This document shows positions 46,433-55,074 of a DNA stretch of 64,000 nucleotides, piece after piece. The position numbers and the translations under genes were made by a program. How positions within the stretch are numbered: the stretch's first letter is position 1; the number at the start of each line of letters is the position of its first letter. A model generated the notes under the pieces. The model was not told where the DNA came from and ran no database searches. It saw only the letters and a program-made list of their open reading frames with translations. The stretch comes from Chlorobiaceae bacterium (lineage in GTDB: Bacteria > Bacteroidota > Chlorobiia > Chlorobiales > Chlorobiaceae), in the NCBI GenBank assembly GCA_013334565.1, contig JAAXXI010000003.1, positions 1-64,000 of the forward strand, given 5' to 3'.

Positions 46433-48601
46433 TCAGGGTGAGATATGGTCTGTTTTCCTTTTTTTCATGCGCATTGCCTTTTCCGAAATGATCTGCTCGA
46501 TTCCGGATGTGATCGAGAGGCTTCGAAAGAGATCAAGCAGGTTCTGTTCTATGTTGAGGTTCATCTCGACAAGCCTTCCTCCCTGAAAATCAGGATTGTT
46601 TCCCCTGAGCTTGACAGTAATGACCGATTTGCCATCCGGCGCCATACTGATCGATGAAAGCAACTGGGCATAGAAAAAATTCGAAAGTGCTTCATAGGTC
46701 GTCCGGAGGCCTTGAGTGGCAGTTGCGCGCTCTTCCGGCGTCGAAGAAAAAATGATCTGTCCTGACTGTTCTGCGTTGAGGCCGCCGTTCATGATTTCAA
46801 ACCGGTCGCTTTTTATTCTGAGTGGCACACTGCCTTTCATGGTTCCTGTAGCATAAATTTTCTTCACTCCCTGAAGTTCGAGCAGTTTCTGAAGAGGAAT
46901 TCCGTTCAGGAAAAGCGTGGTTTCCGTCACTTTTTTTCTCATATCGTAATCCGCCTTATCAATGCGGATGTTTCCGTCGAGCAGTTGAGCGCTGAAGTCG
47001 GAAAGAGAGACCATGTCAGGGTTTTCTCTGTCGAACAGGAGTGAAAGTTTTCCTCTTGGGTCGAGCAGTTCGATACCTCCGCTTGGAGTAATGCGCTGGA
47101 GCTTTTTCAAAGCGAACCTTACAATTGTGCGGCCAATGGTATCGCGACTGAAAACGATGTCCGGTTCGCTGAAAATATAGTCGGCATTCATGCCTCCGGC
47201 AGCGATGATCCTGTCTTTCAGGCTTTGTTCACGCTGGCGGGGAAGCGCTACGGAAACGGTACCGCCTCCGGGAGATCGTAATCGTGCATTGGCGATCGAG
47301 AATCCGTTCTTGTCGAACCCGATCGGCATCGTGCCGCTTATCTTTCCCCTGAGAGAACCCTTGTATTCGCCTCGCAGGTGTATCCGGTCGAGGAGATCGA
47401 TATTATTCAGTTTCAATGTCAAAAGAGCTTTCCCTTCGGAAGGTGCAAGCTGCATCGGCACAGAAGCTATTTTCCCTCCGAAAACGGAAGCCGACAGATC
47501 ACGCAGCTCTATTCCCGAATTGCCTTGTTTGCGGTGTTTGAGCACGATCGTTGCCGAGAGGTTTTCGATCAGTCCCGAATCACGTATTTCATCTGCGAGG
47601 TCGACAGTTATCCAGGGCTTGCCTTGACCAGTAAGCCAGGATACCCTTGATCCTTTTTCCGCTATAACCCTGGCATTGCGGATTTGAGCGACAGAATCAC
47701 TGAATTCAACGGGAATAAGTCCCTTTATTTTTCCTGAAGCTGTCGGGAAAGAGTTTTTTCCGGTTCCGTTACCGGTCAATTTGTCGAGGGGAATGTCGTC
47801 GAGGCGGAGGGTAAACCTTGCACTATTGTTTTTCAGGCAGTATTCCACCCGTCCGGCAGTTGCTTTCCAGTGATAAAGTTCGACGGAACAATCGTCGAGT
47901 GTAATCGTGCAGGGTTTGATAGGATCGGGTATAGTGGTGAAAAGCGCATTGAATCCGCCGAGAGGGAGCAGTTTTCCTTCGCTGTATATTTTTTCTATGG
48001 ACAGTCTTTCTTTGGGCAGCTGCCATTTTTCGGAAGCCAACAGGCGTACATTGCAGTTCACTCCTGTAAGGATAACATCATCCCGCCGGATTGCTGCATC
48101 CCGGATGGAGTATGTTGCAGAGACGGGATTGAATGAGAAGTGATCGTTCAGGCGGGATGCGCCGAAAAGAATGGATATGAGCGGATTGCTGTCGATGAAG
48201 GTGAACAGAGGCGGATTTGAGCGGAGATGAAGCGTATCGGAAGTGACAGACAGCAATGCGGCAATGTCTGAATGTTTTTTTTGAGGGGATGGCAAACCCT
48301 CGTTTTCGGTAAATTGCTTGAGGTCGAGGAAAAGCCTTCCGTTATTCAGCTTTATGTCGTAAATGATTTTTCCTTTACTGCAGGGACTCGGTGGGGAGGT
48401 AAAGACCGCCTCAAGCGACCGGAACCTTACTCCTGAAAAATCAGGATGACCGATACCCGAGATTTTTACCGAAATGGGTGTGCCCTGCAACGCACGGTCA
48501 AGAATGAATTGCGCATAGCAGGGGAAACAGATCCATGCCGCCGCAGCAATGATAACCGGCAGAAGAATCAGTGCTGCGATTGTGCGTAGCGGCATTCTCA
48601 C
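46433..48601 (-). CDS. ydbH: YdbH-like AsmA/TamB-type intermembrane lipid-transfer protein
   Basis: This 722-residue protein has one N-terminal membrane anchor (about residues 7-25) and a long beta-strand-rich periplasmic part. It contains repeated GxIxGxIPV-type segments (ASGKIKGLIPVEFS, GSLRGKISGTMPIGF, ATGTMKGSVPLRI), the pattern of YdbH. In E. coli, YdbH acts with TamB and YhdP in lipid homeostasis between the membranes. The two genes upstream encode YdbL- and YnbE-like partners in the same order as the known trio's components, which makes the assignment firm. Confidence 0.82.
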   Translation of the reverse strand: MRMPLRTIAALILLPVIIAAAAWICFPCYAQFILDRALQGTPISVKISGIGHPDFSGVRFRSLEAVFTSPPSPCSKGKIIYDIKLNNGRLFLDLKQFTENEGLPSPQKKHSDIAALLSVTSDTLHLRSNPPLFTFIDSNPLISILFGASRLNDHFSFNPVSATYSIRDAAIRRDDVILTGVNCNVRLLASEKWQLPKERLSIEKIYSEGKLLPLGGFNALFTTIPDPIKPCTITLDDCSVELYHWKATAGRVEYCLKNNSARFTLRLDDIPLDKLTGNGTGKNSFPTASGKIKGLIPVEFSDSVAQIRNARVIAEKGSRVSWLTGQGKPWITVDLADEIRDSGLIENLSATIVLKHRKQGNSGIELRDLSASVFGGKIASVPMQLAPSEGKALLTLKLNNIDLLDRIHLRGEYKGSLRGKISGTMPIGFDKNGFSIANARLRSPGGGTVSVALPRQREQSLKDRIIAAGGMNADYIFSEPDIVFSRDTIGRTIVRFALKKLQRITPSGGIELLDPRGKLSLLFDRENPDMVSLSDFSAQLLDGNIRIDKADYDMRKKVTETTLFLNGIPLQKLLELQGVKKIYATGTMKGSVPLRIKSDRFEIMNGGLNAEQSGQIIFSSTPEERATATQGLRTTYEALSNFFYAQLLSSISMAPDGKSVITVKLRGNNPDFQGGRLVEMNLNIEQNLLDLFRSLSITSGIEQIISEKAMRMKKRKTDHISP

Positions 48602-48622
48602 GACACGGGGCGATTCAACGGG

Positions 48623-48985
48623 TCACGTTGCTTTTTTTATCCATTTCCCCTGGATTTTTACCCAGGTGCCAGCAGGAAAGGATGGGTATCGTTTCTCAAA
48701 TGTCAGTTGGCCGGACACTTCTGCCGTTACACCGTTTTTGGCTGCGAGTGAAACATATGCGGCATGTCTTTCTTTATTGACGCTTTCGACAAGCTCCTTC
48801 CCTTCAAGGGTCGCTCCGGGAGGTATGGCCAGATAGCCTGTGTCGACTTCTCCGACAAGACCCCGCGAACGGGCAGTGGCGAGATCCAGGCCAAAAGCGG
48901 CATGTGTGGTGGCAAGAAGCAGAACGATCAGGGCAACAGGTCTGTTTACCGATGCCAGAAACCGTTTGAAAATAATCATGATCAT
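48623..48985 (-). CDS. ydbL: YdbL-like DUF1318 periplasmic protein
   Basis: With the ATG at 48985 (AGGAA site eight bases upstream) the product is 120 residues with a signal peptide ending near AFG. The mature part starts LDLATARSRGLVGEVDTGYLA and contains LVESVNKERHAAY, both DUF1318 hallmarks, and ends in a short GTWVKIQGKWIKK strand. YdbL is thought to assist assembly of the YdbH-YnbE bridge. It sits 16 bases after ynbE and 21 bases before ydbH. Confidence 0.85.
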   Translation of the reverse strand: MIMIIFKRFLASVNRPVALIVLLLATTHAAFGLDLATARSRGLVGEVDTGYLAIPPGATLEGKELVESVNKERHAAYVSLAAKNGVTAEVSGQLTFEKRYPSFPAGTWVKIQGKWIKKAT

Positions 48986-49001
48986 AGGGCAGTTCCTGTG
49001 G

Positions 49002-49205
49002 TTAGAAAATATCTTTTCTCGTTTCAAGCATGTTTTCAATATCCCTGTCGAGCTTGACCCTGATCTCGTGGTCGATTTTTATGTTCATATTGATCACGAT
49101 GGGTTTTTCAGGCGCTTCGAGTTTTACCGTGGGACTGCATCCGGCTGTCGTTATGAAAGCAGCCACGGCGGATATTTTAAGGGCTGCGACTGAACGTTTG
49201 TTCAT
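49002..49205 (-). CDS. ynbE: YnbE-like lipoprotein
   Basis: The ATG at 49205 gives a 67-residue lipoprotein with lipobox TTAGC. The mature part, about 45 residues, contains KPIVINMNIKIDHEIRV, nearly the canonical YnbE strand, then a charged helix DRDIENMLE. YnbE is an outer-membrane lipoprotein that multimerises and joins YdbH. The open frame upstream of 49205 lacks a lipoprotein signal and is not used. Confidence 0.85.
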   Translation of the reverse strand: MNKRSVAALKISAVAAFITTAGCSPTVKLEAPEKPIVINMNIKIDHEIRVKLDRDIENMLETRKDIF

Positions 49206-49243
49206 GAATGGTCTTTTTGCTTTGGAAAAAGAGTTCCTACTAA

Positions 49244-49753
49244 TTAAAGATATTTCATCAGGATGGTCATTGCAAGCTCTTGCTCTCCCAGCGTAAACGA
49301 GCATTGATCGAATTTCGGGCCACCCATGCCTATTTTAGGATTGTTTGAAACACCGACGCCTTCTTTCGGAATGCCTATGAAATTCGCATCAAGCTTTCCG
49401 TTGCCGTTTTCATCGTGGGCTACGCTGATCGCGTACGTTCCGTAGGGAATGTTTTCGAAAACAACCCTGTCCGTGATTCCTGAATACGGTTTCAGTTTTG
49501 TGACATATGCTTTTTCATGTTTTCCCGGAAACCCTTTGCCCGAATTGTAAACGGAAATGCCGATGTTACCGCCGGTATGGGTGATATTTGAAATGTTAAC
49601 AACGATGCGGCCTGTCTGTGGCGCCGGAGAAGTGGTTTCCGGGAGGCCGATCGACGGCACACCAATAACGGGAACTGCCGGAAACATGAGGCAAATAGCG
49701 ATAGCTGCCATATTTAGGGCATGCCTTCCAGAGAGAAGATGTTTCAAGGACAC
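49244..49753 (-). CDS. DUF2141 secreted protein, 169 aa
   Basis: A hydrophobic N-terminal segment (about 12-32) acts as signal or anchor. The DUF2141 domain covers about residues 47-169: GRIVVNISNITHTGGNIGISVYN, then VFENIPYGTYAISVAHDENGNGKLDANFIGIPKEG, the diagnostic part. The family is periplasmic or outer-membrane associated with unknown function. It lies 38 bases upstream of ynbE on the same strand and probably heads that operon. Confidence 0.85.
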   Translation of the reverse strand: MSLKHLLSGRHALNMAAIAICLMFPAVPVIGVPSIGLPETTSPAPQTGRIVVNISNITHTGGNIGISVYNSGKGFPGKHEKAYVTKLKPYSGITDRVVFENIPYGTYAISVAHDENGNGKLDANFIGIPKEGVGVSNNPKIGMGGPKFDQCSFTLGEQELAMTILMKYL

Positions 49754-50032
49754 GGTAAAATTTTTTTAATTTGCAAAAAACCGTCGATGCATTGCTGATC
49801 CTCGGGCACAATGGTCGTATTCCTGAAACAGCCGGACGGTCTTAATCAGGGTCTATACGGAAAAACATGGAGAAAAGGCCTTTTGTTATATCACGGAGGT
49901 GATTGTAACGGGCTGTAGCTTTCGTTGCTGAATGAGACAACATGATAAATAACACGGAATTGCGTTTCAGCGTTTACATAAAACTTTCCGTCCACTGAAT
50001 TTTTCTTTTACTTCAACCGGTAACCTTTTCAT

Positions 50033-50362
50033 ATGCATTGGTTGTATCTGATCGTCGCCATAGTCTGTGAAGTTGCGGCAACATCGGCGCTGAAAGAAAC
50101 CGACGGCTTTTCCCGCCCGCTTCCCTCAGCCGTTGTCGTTGCAGGCTACGCTGCCGCATTCTATTTTCTCGCACTTACCCTGAGAACCTTCCCGATCGGA
50201 ATAGTCTATGCCCTGTGGTCCGGCGTGGGCATTGTGCTGATAACCATCGTCGGGTGGTTCTTCTACCAGCAGAAGCTCGATCTGGCGGCACTTGCAGGCA
50301 TAGGTCTCATCATTGCGGGAGTGATCGTGATCAATGTGTTTTCGAAATCGGTCATGCACTGA
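50033..50362 (+). CDS. SMR-family multidrug efflux protein (EmrE-like)
   Basis: This 109-residue protein has four membrane helices. The proton/substrate glutamate is E13 in IVCEVAATSALK, and the dimer-contact region GIVYALWSGVGIV is intact. SMR proteins work as dual-topology dimers exporting cationic compounds or guanidinium in exchange for protons. Which of these applies cannot be told by eye. It is monocistronic. Confidence 0.93.
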   Translation: MHWLYLIVAIVCEVAATSALKETDGFSRPLPSAVVVAGYAAAFYFLALTLRTFPIGIVYALWSGVGIVLITIVGWFFYQQKLDLAALAGIGLIIAGVIVINVFSKSVMH

Positions 50363-50609
50363 GGGGGGAAGATGGAATGGGACTGATGTGAGGTATGGGA
50401 GATATGGGATGGATGAACGATTTACAGTATCACAATGGGCGTCATTCGATAAAGGGTGTTCCGAAAACTGCATTCTTCATACGTAGTGGCATTAGGTAAT
50501 GTTTGAACAGGCATTTAAAATATATCGACGATGTTCTCTGGAAAAGGGCGAAAGGTAATCATGGAAGAGATTCTCGCACTTGATCTGAAAAATGGGAGTT
50601 TTATGACTG

Positions 50610-51202
50610 ATGGGACTTATGACAGATTCGGATGACGGGAAAATAATCCTGCCGCATGGCAATTACAGGGAGCTGCTTTCCTACAAGAAGGCTGAAGTGA
50701 TTTATGATCTCACCTGGCGTTTCTGCCAGCGTTTCTTTGCAAAAGGGGATCGGACCATCGACCAGATGGTGCAGGCTGCGCGTTCCGGCAAGCAGAATAT
50801 CGTGGAGGGGAGCAAAGCCGCAGGTACTTCGAAGGAGATGGAAATCAAACTCACCAATGTGGCACGAGCCAGCCTCGAAGAGCTGCTCGAAGATTACCGT
50901 GACTATTTGCGGGTGCGCGATCTGGCTATCTGGGATAAGGAATCGAGGGAAGCCCGGTATGTGAGAAAGCTCAGCCAGGAGTCCCATACCTCCTATGAGA
51001 CCTACAGGGAGTTTGTCGAAACCCGCCCTGCCGAGGTTGTGTAGCCAATATCGCCATCTGCCTGATCCACCAGACCAACTATCTGCTGGATCGGCAGATC
51101 GCCAGACTGGAGCAGGATTTCCTCAGGGATGGGGGCCTGCGCGAGCGAATGACACGCGCCCGCCTGCACGCGAGGGATCAGCAGCGCAACGACCGGCGTT
51201 AA
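50610..51202 (+). pseudogene. Frameshifted four-helix-bundle protein
   Basis: The first frame (50610-51044) encodes 144 residues typical of the four-helix-bundle (S23/IVP-like) family: YKKAEVIYDLTWRF, IDQMVQAARSGKQNIVEGS and SLEELLEDYRDYLR. It stops at a TAG at 51042. From 51044 a shifted frame continues with NIAICLIHQTNYLLDRQIAR and LEQDFLRDGG and ends at 51202, which is the expected C-terminus. An extra TA (51042-51043), or an equivalent two-base gain, explains the break. The gene is either recently inactivated or affected by a sequencing error. Confidence 0.8.
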
Positions 51203-51442
51203 TACCGCGCAACAAACCATCACTTTCCTGGTGCGATCGAAGAATAAAAGATCGAATCCAGTCAGAATCTTTAAGCGCGGGACAAGGACTATAAAGGGAA
51301 ATGCTGCATTGGGCACACGATACTCAGGGAGGTGCTGGAATACTGAGACGAGGATTTCATCAACCATGAAGTTATGTTTTTCAGGGTGAAACGGCGCCGG
51401 GTTTTCATAACTTGATCGGTAAACAAATCCACTGACAATAAT

Positions 51443-51958
51443 ATGAGATCAATTCTGCTTTTAACGGCATTTGCGCTGTTTTTCCTCACTGCTGTCTGCA
51501 ACGCATCCGTTCAGGAGCATATCACGCTTGGTGAAAGTTACTACGAGAAGGGAATGTTCAGGGAGTCGCTTGCCGAGCTCGATATCGCTACGGCGAAGGA
51601 CGGGAAGTCCTTCGAGGCCTGGTATGCCCGAGGAAAAACCCTCTATGAGCTCGGCGAATACGAATCCGCAATCGGGGATTTTACCAGGGCCATCGATATC
51701 GATCATTCCTGCGAGCGTGCCCGCTTTCACCGGGGCAGATGTTATGCCGCAATGAAGCTCTATGACAAGGCTCTTGAAGACTATTCGAAAGCGATCAGGA
51801 TTAGATATGACTACGACAAGGCCTATTTTGCACGTGCTCAGGCGGAATATGCGATGAACGATCGGGCAAAAGCATTCGAAGACATGCGGAAGGCAAAAAA
51901 ATTCGGCAACAGCGAAGCTTCCCTCTGGCTCGAGGTCCACTCCCCGGAACAACCCTGA
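51443..51958 (+). CDS. Secreted TPR protein, 171 aa
   Basis: A signal peptide (about 1-20) is followed by about four TPR units: HITLGESYYEKGMFRESL, AWYARGKTLYELGEYESAI, RFHRGRCYAAMKLYDKAL and AYFARAQAEYAMNDRAKAF. The protein ends in a short tail with KKFGNSEASLWLE, similar to the Sel1-like tail in the larger TPR protein at 11586-12503. It should be periplasmic and bind a protein partner that is not identified. Confidence 0.85.
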   Translation: MRSILLLTAFALFFLTAVCNASVQEHITLGESYYEKGMFRESLAELDIATAKDGKSFEAWYARGKTLYELGEYESAIGDFTRAIDIDHSCERARFHRGRCYAAMKLYDKALEDYSKAIRIRYDYDKAYFARAQAEYAMNDRAKAFEDMRKAKKFGNSEASLWLEVHSPEQP

Positions 51959-52075
51959 TAATACGAAAGAAGCGATTTCAGGGAAAAATGCTCTCTCTCA
52001 TGATGACTGAATTGTCCTTTCTTTTTGTTACAGAAAGTATAAGGCGTTTTGTTCATCAAACAGAAGGAGGACCCT

Positions 52076-52387
52076 ATGACGACCGAAATCAAAGAATATC
52101 ATGTCCTTTTTTACGGAAGCCCCGAGGGTTATCAGACAAACCGTGCCCAGATAGCACTCTATGGCCCTGATGGAAGCCCTGTGGCGTATGTGAGGTTCAA
52201 TGACCCCGGAATGGTATTTGAAAACGACAGCCAGCTCGGGAACATAATCCTGATGCACCTTCCTTCGTCCATGTTCCAGAGCGTGCTCGATGTTCTTCGC
52301 AATGAAAAACCGGTCTATATCTACTTCGCGCAGGGCAGGGGATTCCTTTCGACTTCGAAGGAGCCTGTCGGAGAAGGTGAAAAATGA
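52076..52387 (+). CDS. Hypothetical cytosolic protein, 103 aa
   Basis: The ATG at 52076 has a strong AAGGAGG site five bases upstream; an in-frame start at 52049 is less likely. No family is recognised. The sequence alternates short beta-strands and a helix (MFQSVLDVLRN) and lacks a signal peptide. It lies 78 bases upstream of the P-type ATPase on the same strand and could share its transcript. Confidence 0.6.
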   Translation: MTTEIKEYHVLFYGSPEGYQTNRAQIALYGPDGSPVAYVRFNDPGMVFENDSQLGNIILMHLPSSMFQSVLDVLRNEKPVYIYFAQGRGFLSTSKEPVGEGEK

Positions 52388-52465
52388 ATTTCCGGTTGTT
52401 TCGGAAAAATTGCCAGGCACAAGAAGAGAAATCTCTCCGGGCCTGAAGTAAAGAACGTTGATGCG

Positions 52466-55018
52466 ATGCTCCATAATGGGCAACATCTGGATGGCCTCAG
52501 CTCACATGAGGCCAAAGAGCGCCTGCAGGCTGAAGGGTACAATGAACTTCCGGCTTCTGCCGGAAAATCTTTTCAGAAGGTTCTTGCAGATGTCCTTCTC
52601 GAGCCGATGTTTCTGATGCTACTGGCCTGCGGCATGCTTTACATTGTTATCGGAAGCATTGAAGATGCCCTGATGCTTCTGGGTTTTGTCATTGTGGTCA
52701 TTGTCATCACCCTTTTCCAGGAAGAAAAAACACAGAAAGCCCTCGAAGCCCTGAGGGACCTTTCGAGCCCAAGGGCCCTCGTTATCCGTGACGGCCGCCA
52801 GCAGCGGATTGCAGGCCGGGAAGTCGTCAGGGGCGACATTGTCCTGATTTCCGAGGGCGACCGTGTCCCTGCAGATGCGATACTGCTTTCGGGGGAGCAT
52901 ATTTCCGTAGATGAATCGCTTCTTACCGGCGAATCTCTTCCCGTCAGGAAAAAAATTTCCACCGATCATGATTTTTCAGGACATCCCGGAGGAGATGACC
53001 TTCCGATGGTTTTCTCCGGTACGCTCGTCGTCAAGGGAAGGGGGGTTGCCCGGGCCGTCAGGACCGGACCCCGCACTGAACTGGGCTCGATTGGCAGGGC
53101 ACTCGAAAAGCTTGTCCCTGGTGATACAACGCTTCAGCAGGAAACCAATGTCATTGTCAGGAATTTCAGTATTCTCAGCCTTGTCCTCTGCACCCTGACG
53201 GCTGTCGTTTTCGGCTTTACACGCAATGACTGGGTCAATGGATTCCTGGCAGGCCTCACGCTTGCGATGGCGACCCTGCCGGAAGAGTTCCCGATAGTGC
53301 TCACGGTATTTCTCGCCCTTGGCGCATGGCGCCTGTCAAGCTATCAGGTACTTGCCCGCCGCATTCCCGCCATCGAAATGCTTGGAGCGGCAACAGTGCT
53401 TTGCGTCGACAAAACCGGAACGCTGACCGAGAACAGGATGACCGTTACCGGTATCGTTTCGGGCGGAAATTTTCATCCGGTCGATGAAGCCCGACGGAGC
53501 TTGCCGGAAGCATTCCATGAAGTTGTCGAGTATGGCATCCTTGCCAGTCCGCCCGACCCGTTCGATCCGATGGAAAAAGCCATGAAAGAGCTCGGCGAGA
53601 GGGCTCTTGGCAACACAGAGCATCTTCACCGGGACTGGCAGCTTGTCCGGGAATATCCTCTATCCGAGAAAATCCTTGCCATCTCTCATGTCTGGCGGTC
53701 GCTCTCTGGCACCGGCTTTGTGATCGCCTCGAAGGGCGCCCCCGAAGCCATCGCGTCGCTCTGCCATTTCGATGCCGTGCGATATTCCCTGCTTGAGAAA
53801 GAGATATCGCTGCTTGCAGAGAGCGGGTGCAGGGTGATCGGTGTGGCGAGGGCTGTTTTCACCGAAGAAGCTCTTCCGGAAGAGGTCCACGACTACCGTT
53901 TCGAATTTCTCGGACTGCTCGGCCTTGCCGACCCTGTCAGGGAAGGAGTGCGCGATGCGCTTGCCGAGTGCTATACGGCCGGTATCAGGGTTGTGATGAT
54001 TACCGGGGATTATCCCCAGACAGCAGGGTATATCGGCAGGGAAATCGGTCTCGATGGAGCGGAGAACATCATGACCGGCAATGAGCTGGACCTTATGGAG
54101 GACAGCGAACTCGAGAAGCGAATTGCCGACATAAGGATTTTTGCCCGAGTTGCCCCGGCACAGAAACTCAGGATTGTCCAGGCCTTGAAAAAACAGGGGG
54201 AAATCGTGGCCATGACGGGCGACGGGGTCAATGACGCTCCTGCGCTGAAAGCCGCCGATATCGGTATCGCAATGGGAGGGCGTGGTACCGATGTCGCAAG
54301 GGAAGCTGCTGCGCTTGTGCTTCTCGACGACCATTTCGATTCTATCGTGAGGGCCGTCAGGATGGGGCGGCGGATTTACGAAAACCTGAAAAAAGCGATG
54401 GCGTTCATCGTGTCGGTCCATCTTCCCATCGCGGGAATGTCGCTGCTTCCGGTTTTCCTGCATTGGCCTCTTGCCCTGCTGCCCGCACACATTCTCTTTC
54501 TGGAACTGATCATCGATCCGTCCTGTACGATTGTATTTGAAATGGAGCCCGAAGAAAGGGAGATCATGAATCGGCGACCCAGGAAAATCGACGAGCCGCT
54601 GTTCAGCCGCCAGGTATTTTCCCGTTCGATCGTGCAGGGGTTAAGCATTTTTCTCCTTCTTTTCCTTGTATATGCTTTCATGCAGTCAAACGGGTACGGC
54701 GAATACAAAGCACGGACGGTCTGCTTCCTGGGGATCGTGTCGGGGAATCTGGGCCTGATTTTTGCCAACCGATCCTGGACGAAAAGTATTGCGGCAGTCT
54801 TCACGACACCCAATCGGGCGTTGTGGTGGGTATGCGGCGGCACGATTTTTTTCCTTTTGGTCGTGACCTTCCTGCCGTTTTTTCAGCAGCTTTTCCGTTT
54901 CGCTCCGCCGGGATGGGGAGAACTGCCCCTCGTGGCCGCCCTGTGCATTTCGTGCTTCCTCATTGCCGATGTTGTCAAGCTCCGGACAATCAGCAACAAA
55001 TTCGTCAGAGAAAGTTAG
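52466..55018 (+). CDS. P-type cation-transporting ATPase (P2, Ca2+-ATPase-like)
   Basis: The 850-residue pump has the full P-type core: cation ATPase N-domain (1-60), the LLTGESLPV actuator loop, PEEFPIVLT in helix M4, the phosphorylated D315 in CVDKTGTLTEN, and TGDGVNDAPALK. Ten membrane helices fit the P2 class. M6 reads LELIIDPSCTIVFEMEPEE, not the exact SERCA pattern, so calcium is likely but other cations are possible. Its position convergent with a large calcium-binding RTX protein gene is suggestive of, but does not prove, a shared calcium theme. Confidence 0.88.
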   Translation: MLHNGQHLDGLSSHEAKERLQAEGYNELPASAGKSFQKVLADVLLEPMFLMLLACGMLYIVIGSIEDALMLLGFVIVVIVITLFQEEKTQKALEALRDLSSPRALVIRDGRQQRIAGREVVRGDIVLISEGDRVPADAILLSGEHISVDESLLTGESLPVRKKISTDHDFSGHPGGDDLPMVFSGTLVVKGRGVARAVRTGPRTELGSIGRALEKLVPGDTTLQQETNVIVRNFSILSLVLCTLTAVVFGFTRNDWVNGFLAGLTLAMATLPEEFPIVLTVFLALGAWRLSSYQVLARRIPAIEMLGAATVLCVDKTGTLTENRMTVTGIVSGGNFHPVDEARRSLPEAFHEVVEYGILASPPDPFDPMEKAMKELGERALGNTEHLHRDWQLVREYPLSEKILAISHVWRSLSGTGFVIASKGAPEAIASLCHFDAVRYSLLEKEISLLAESGCRVIGVARAVFTEEALPEEVHDYRFEFLGLLGLADPVREGVRDALAECYTAGIRVVMITGDYPQTAGYIGREIGLDGAENIMTGNELDLMEDSELEKRIADIRIFARVAPAQKLRIVQALKKQGEIVAMTGDGVNDAPALKAADIGIAMGGRGTDVAREAAALVLLDDHFDSIVRAVRMGRRIYENLKKAMAFIVSVHLPIAGMSLLPVFLHWPLALLPAHILFLELIIDPSCTIVFEMEPEEREIMNRRPRKIDEPLFSRQVFSRSIVQGLSIFLLLFLVYAFMQSNGYGEYKARTVCFLGIVSGNLGLIFANRSWTKSIAAVFTTPNRALWWVCGGTIFFLLVVTFLPFFQQLFRFAPPGWGELPLVAALCISCFLIADVVKLRTISNKFVRES

Positions 55019-55022
55019 TTTG

Positions 55023-55068
55023 CGGATGCAATACAGTTCTGTTCGATCGTCAAACGGTATTGCATCCG
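55023..55068. terminator. Inverted repeat between convergent ATPase and RTX genes
   Basis: CGGATGCAATAC (55023-55034) is perfectly complementary to GTATTGCATCCG (55057-55068), a 12-bp stem with a 22-base loop. It lies between two convergent stops and may terminate both transcripts, although neither side has a T-run. Confidence 0.55.
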
Positions 55069-55074
55069 TCGGGA

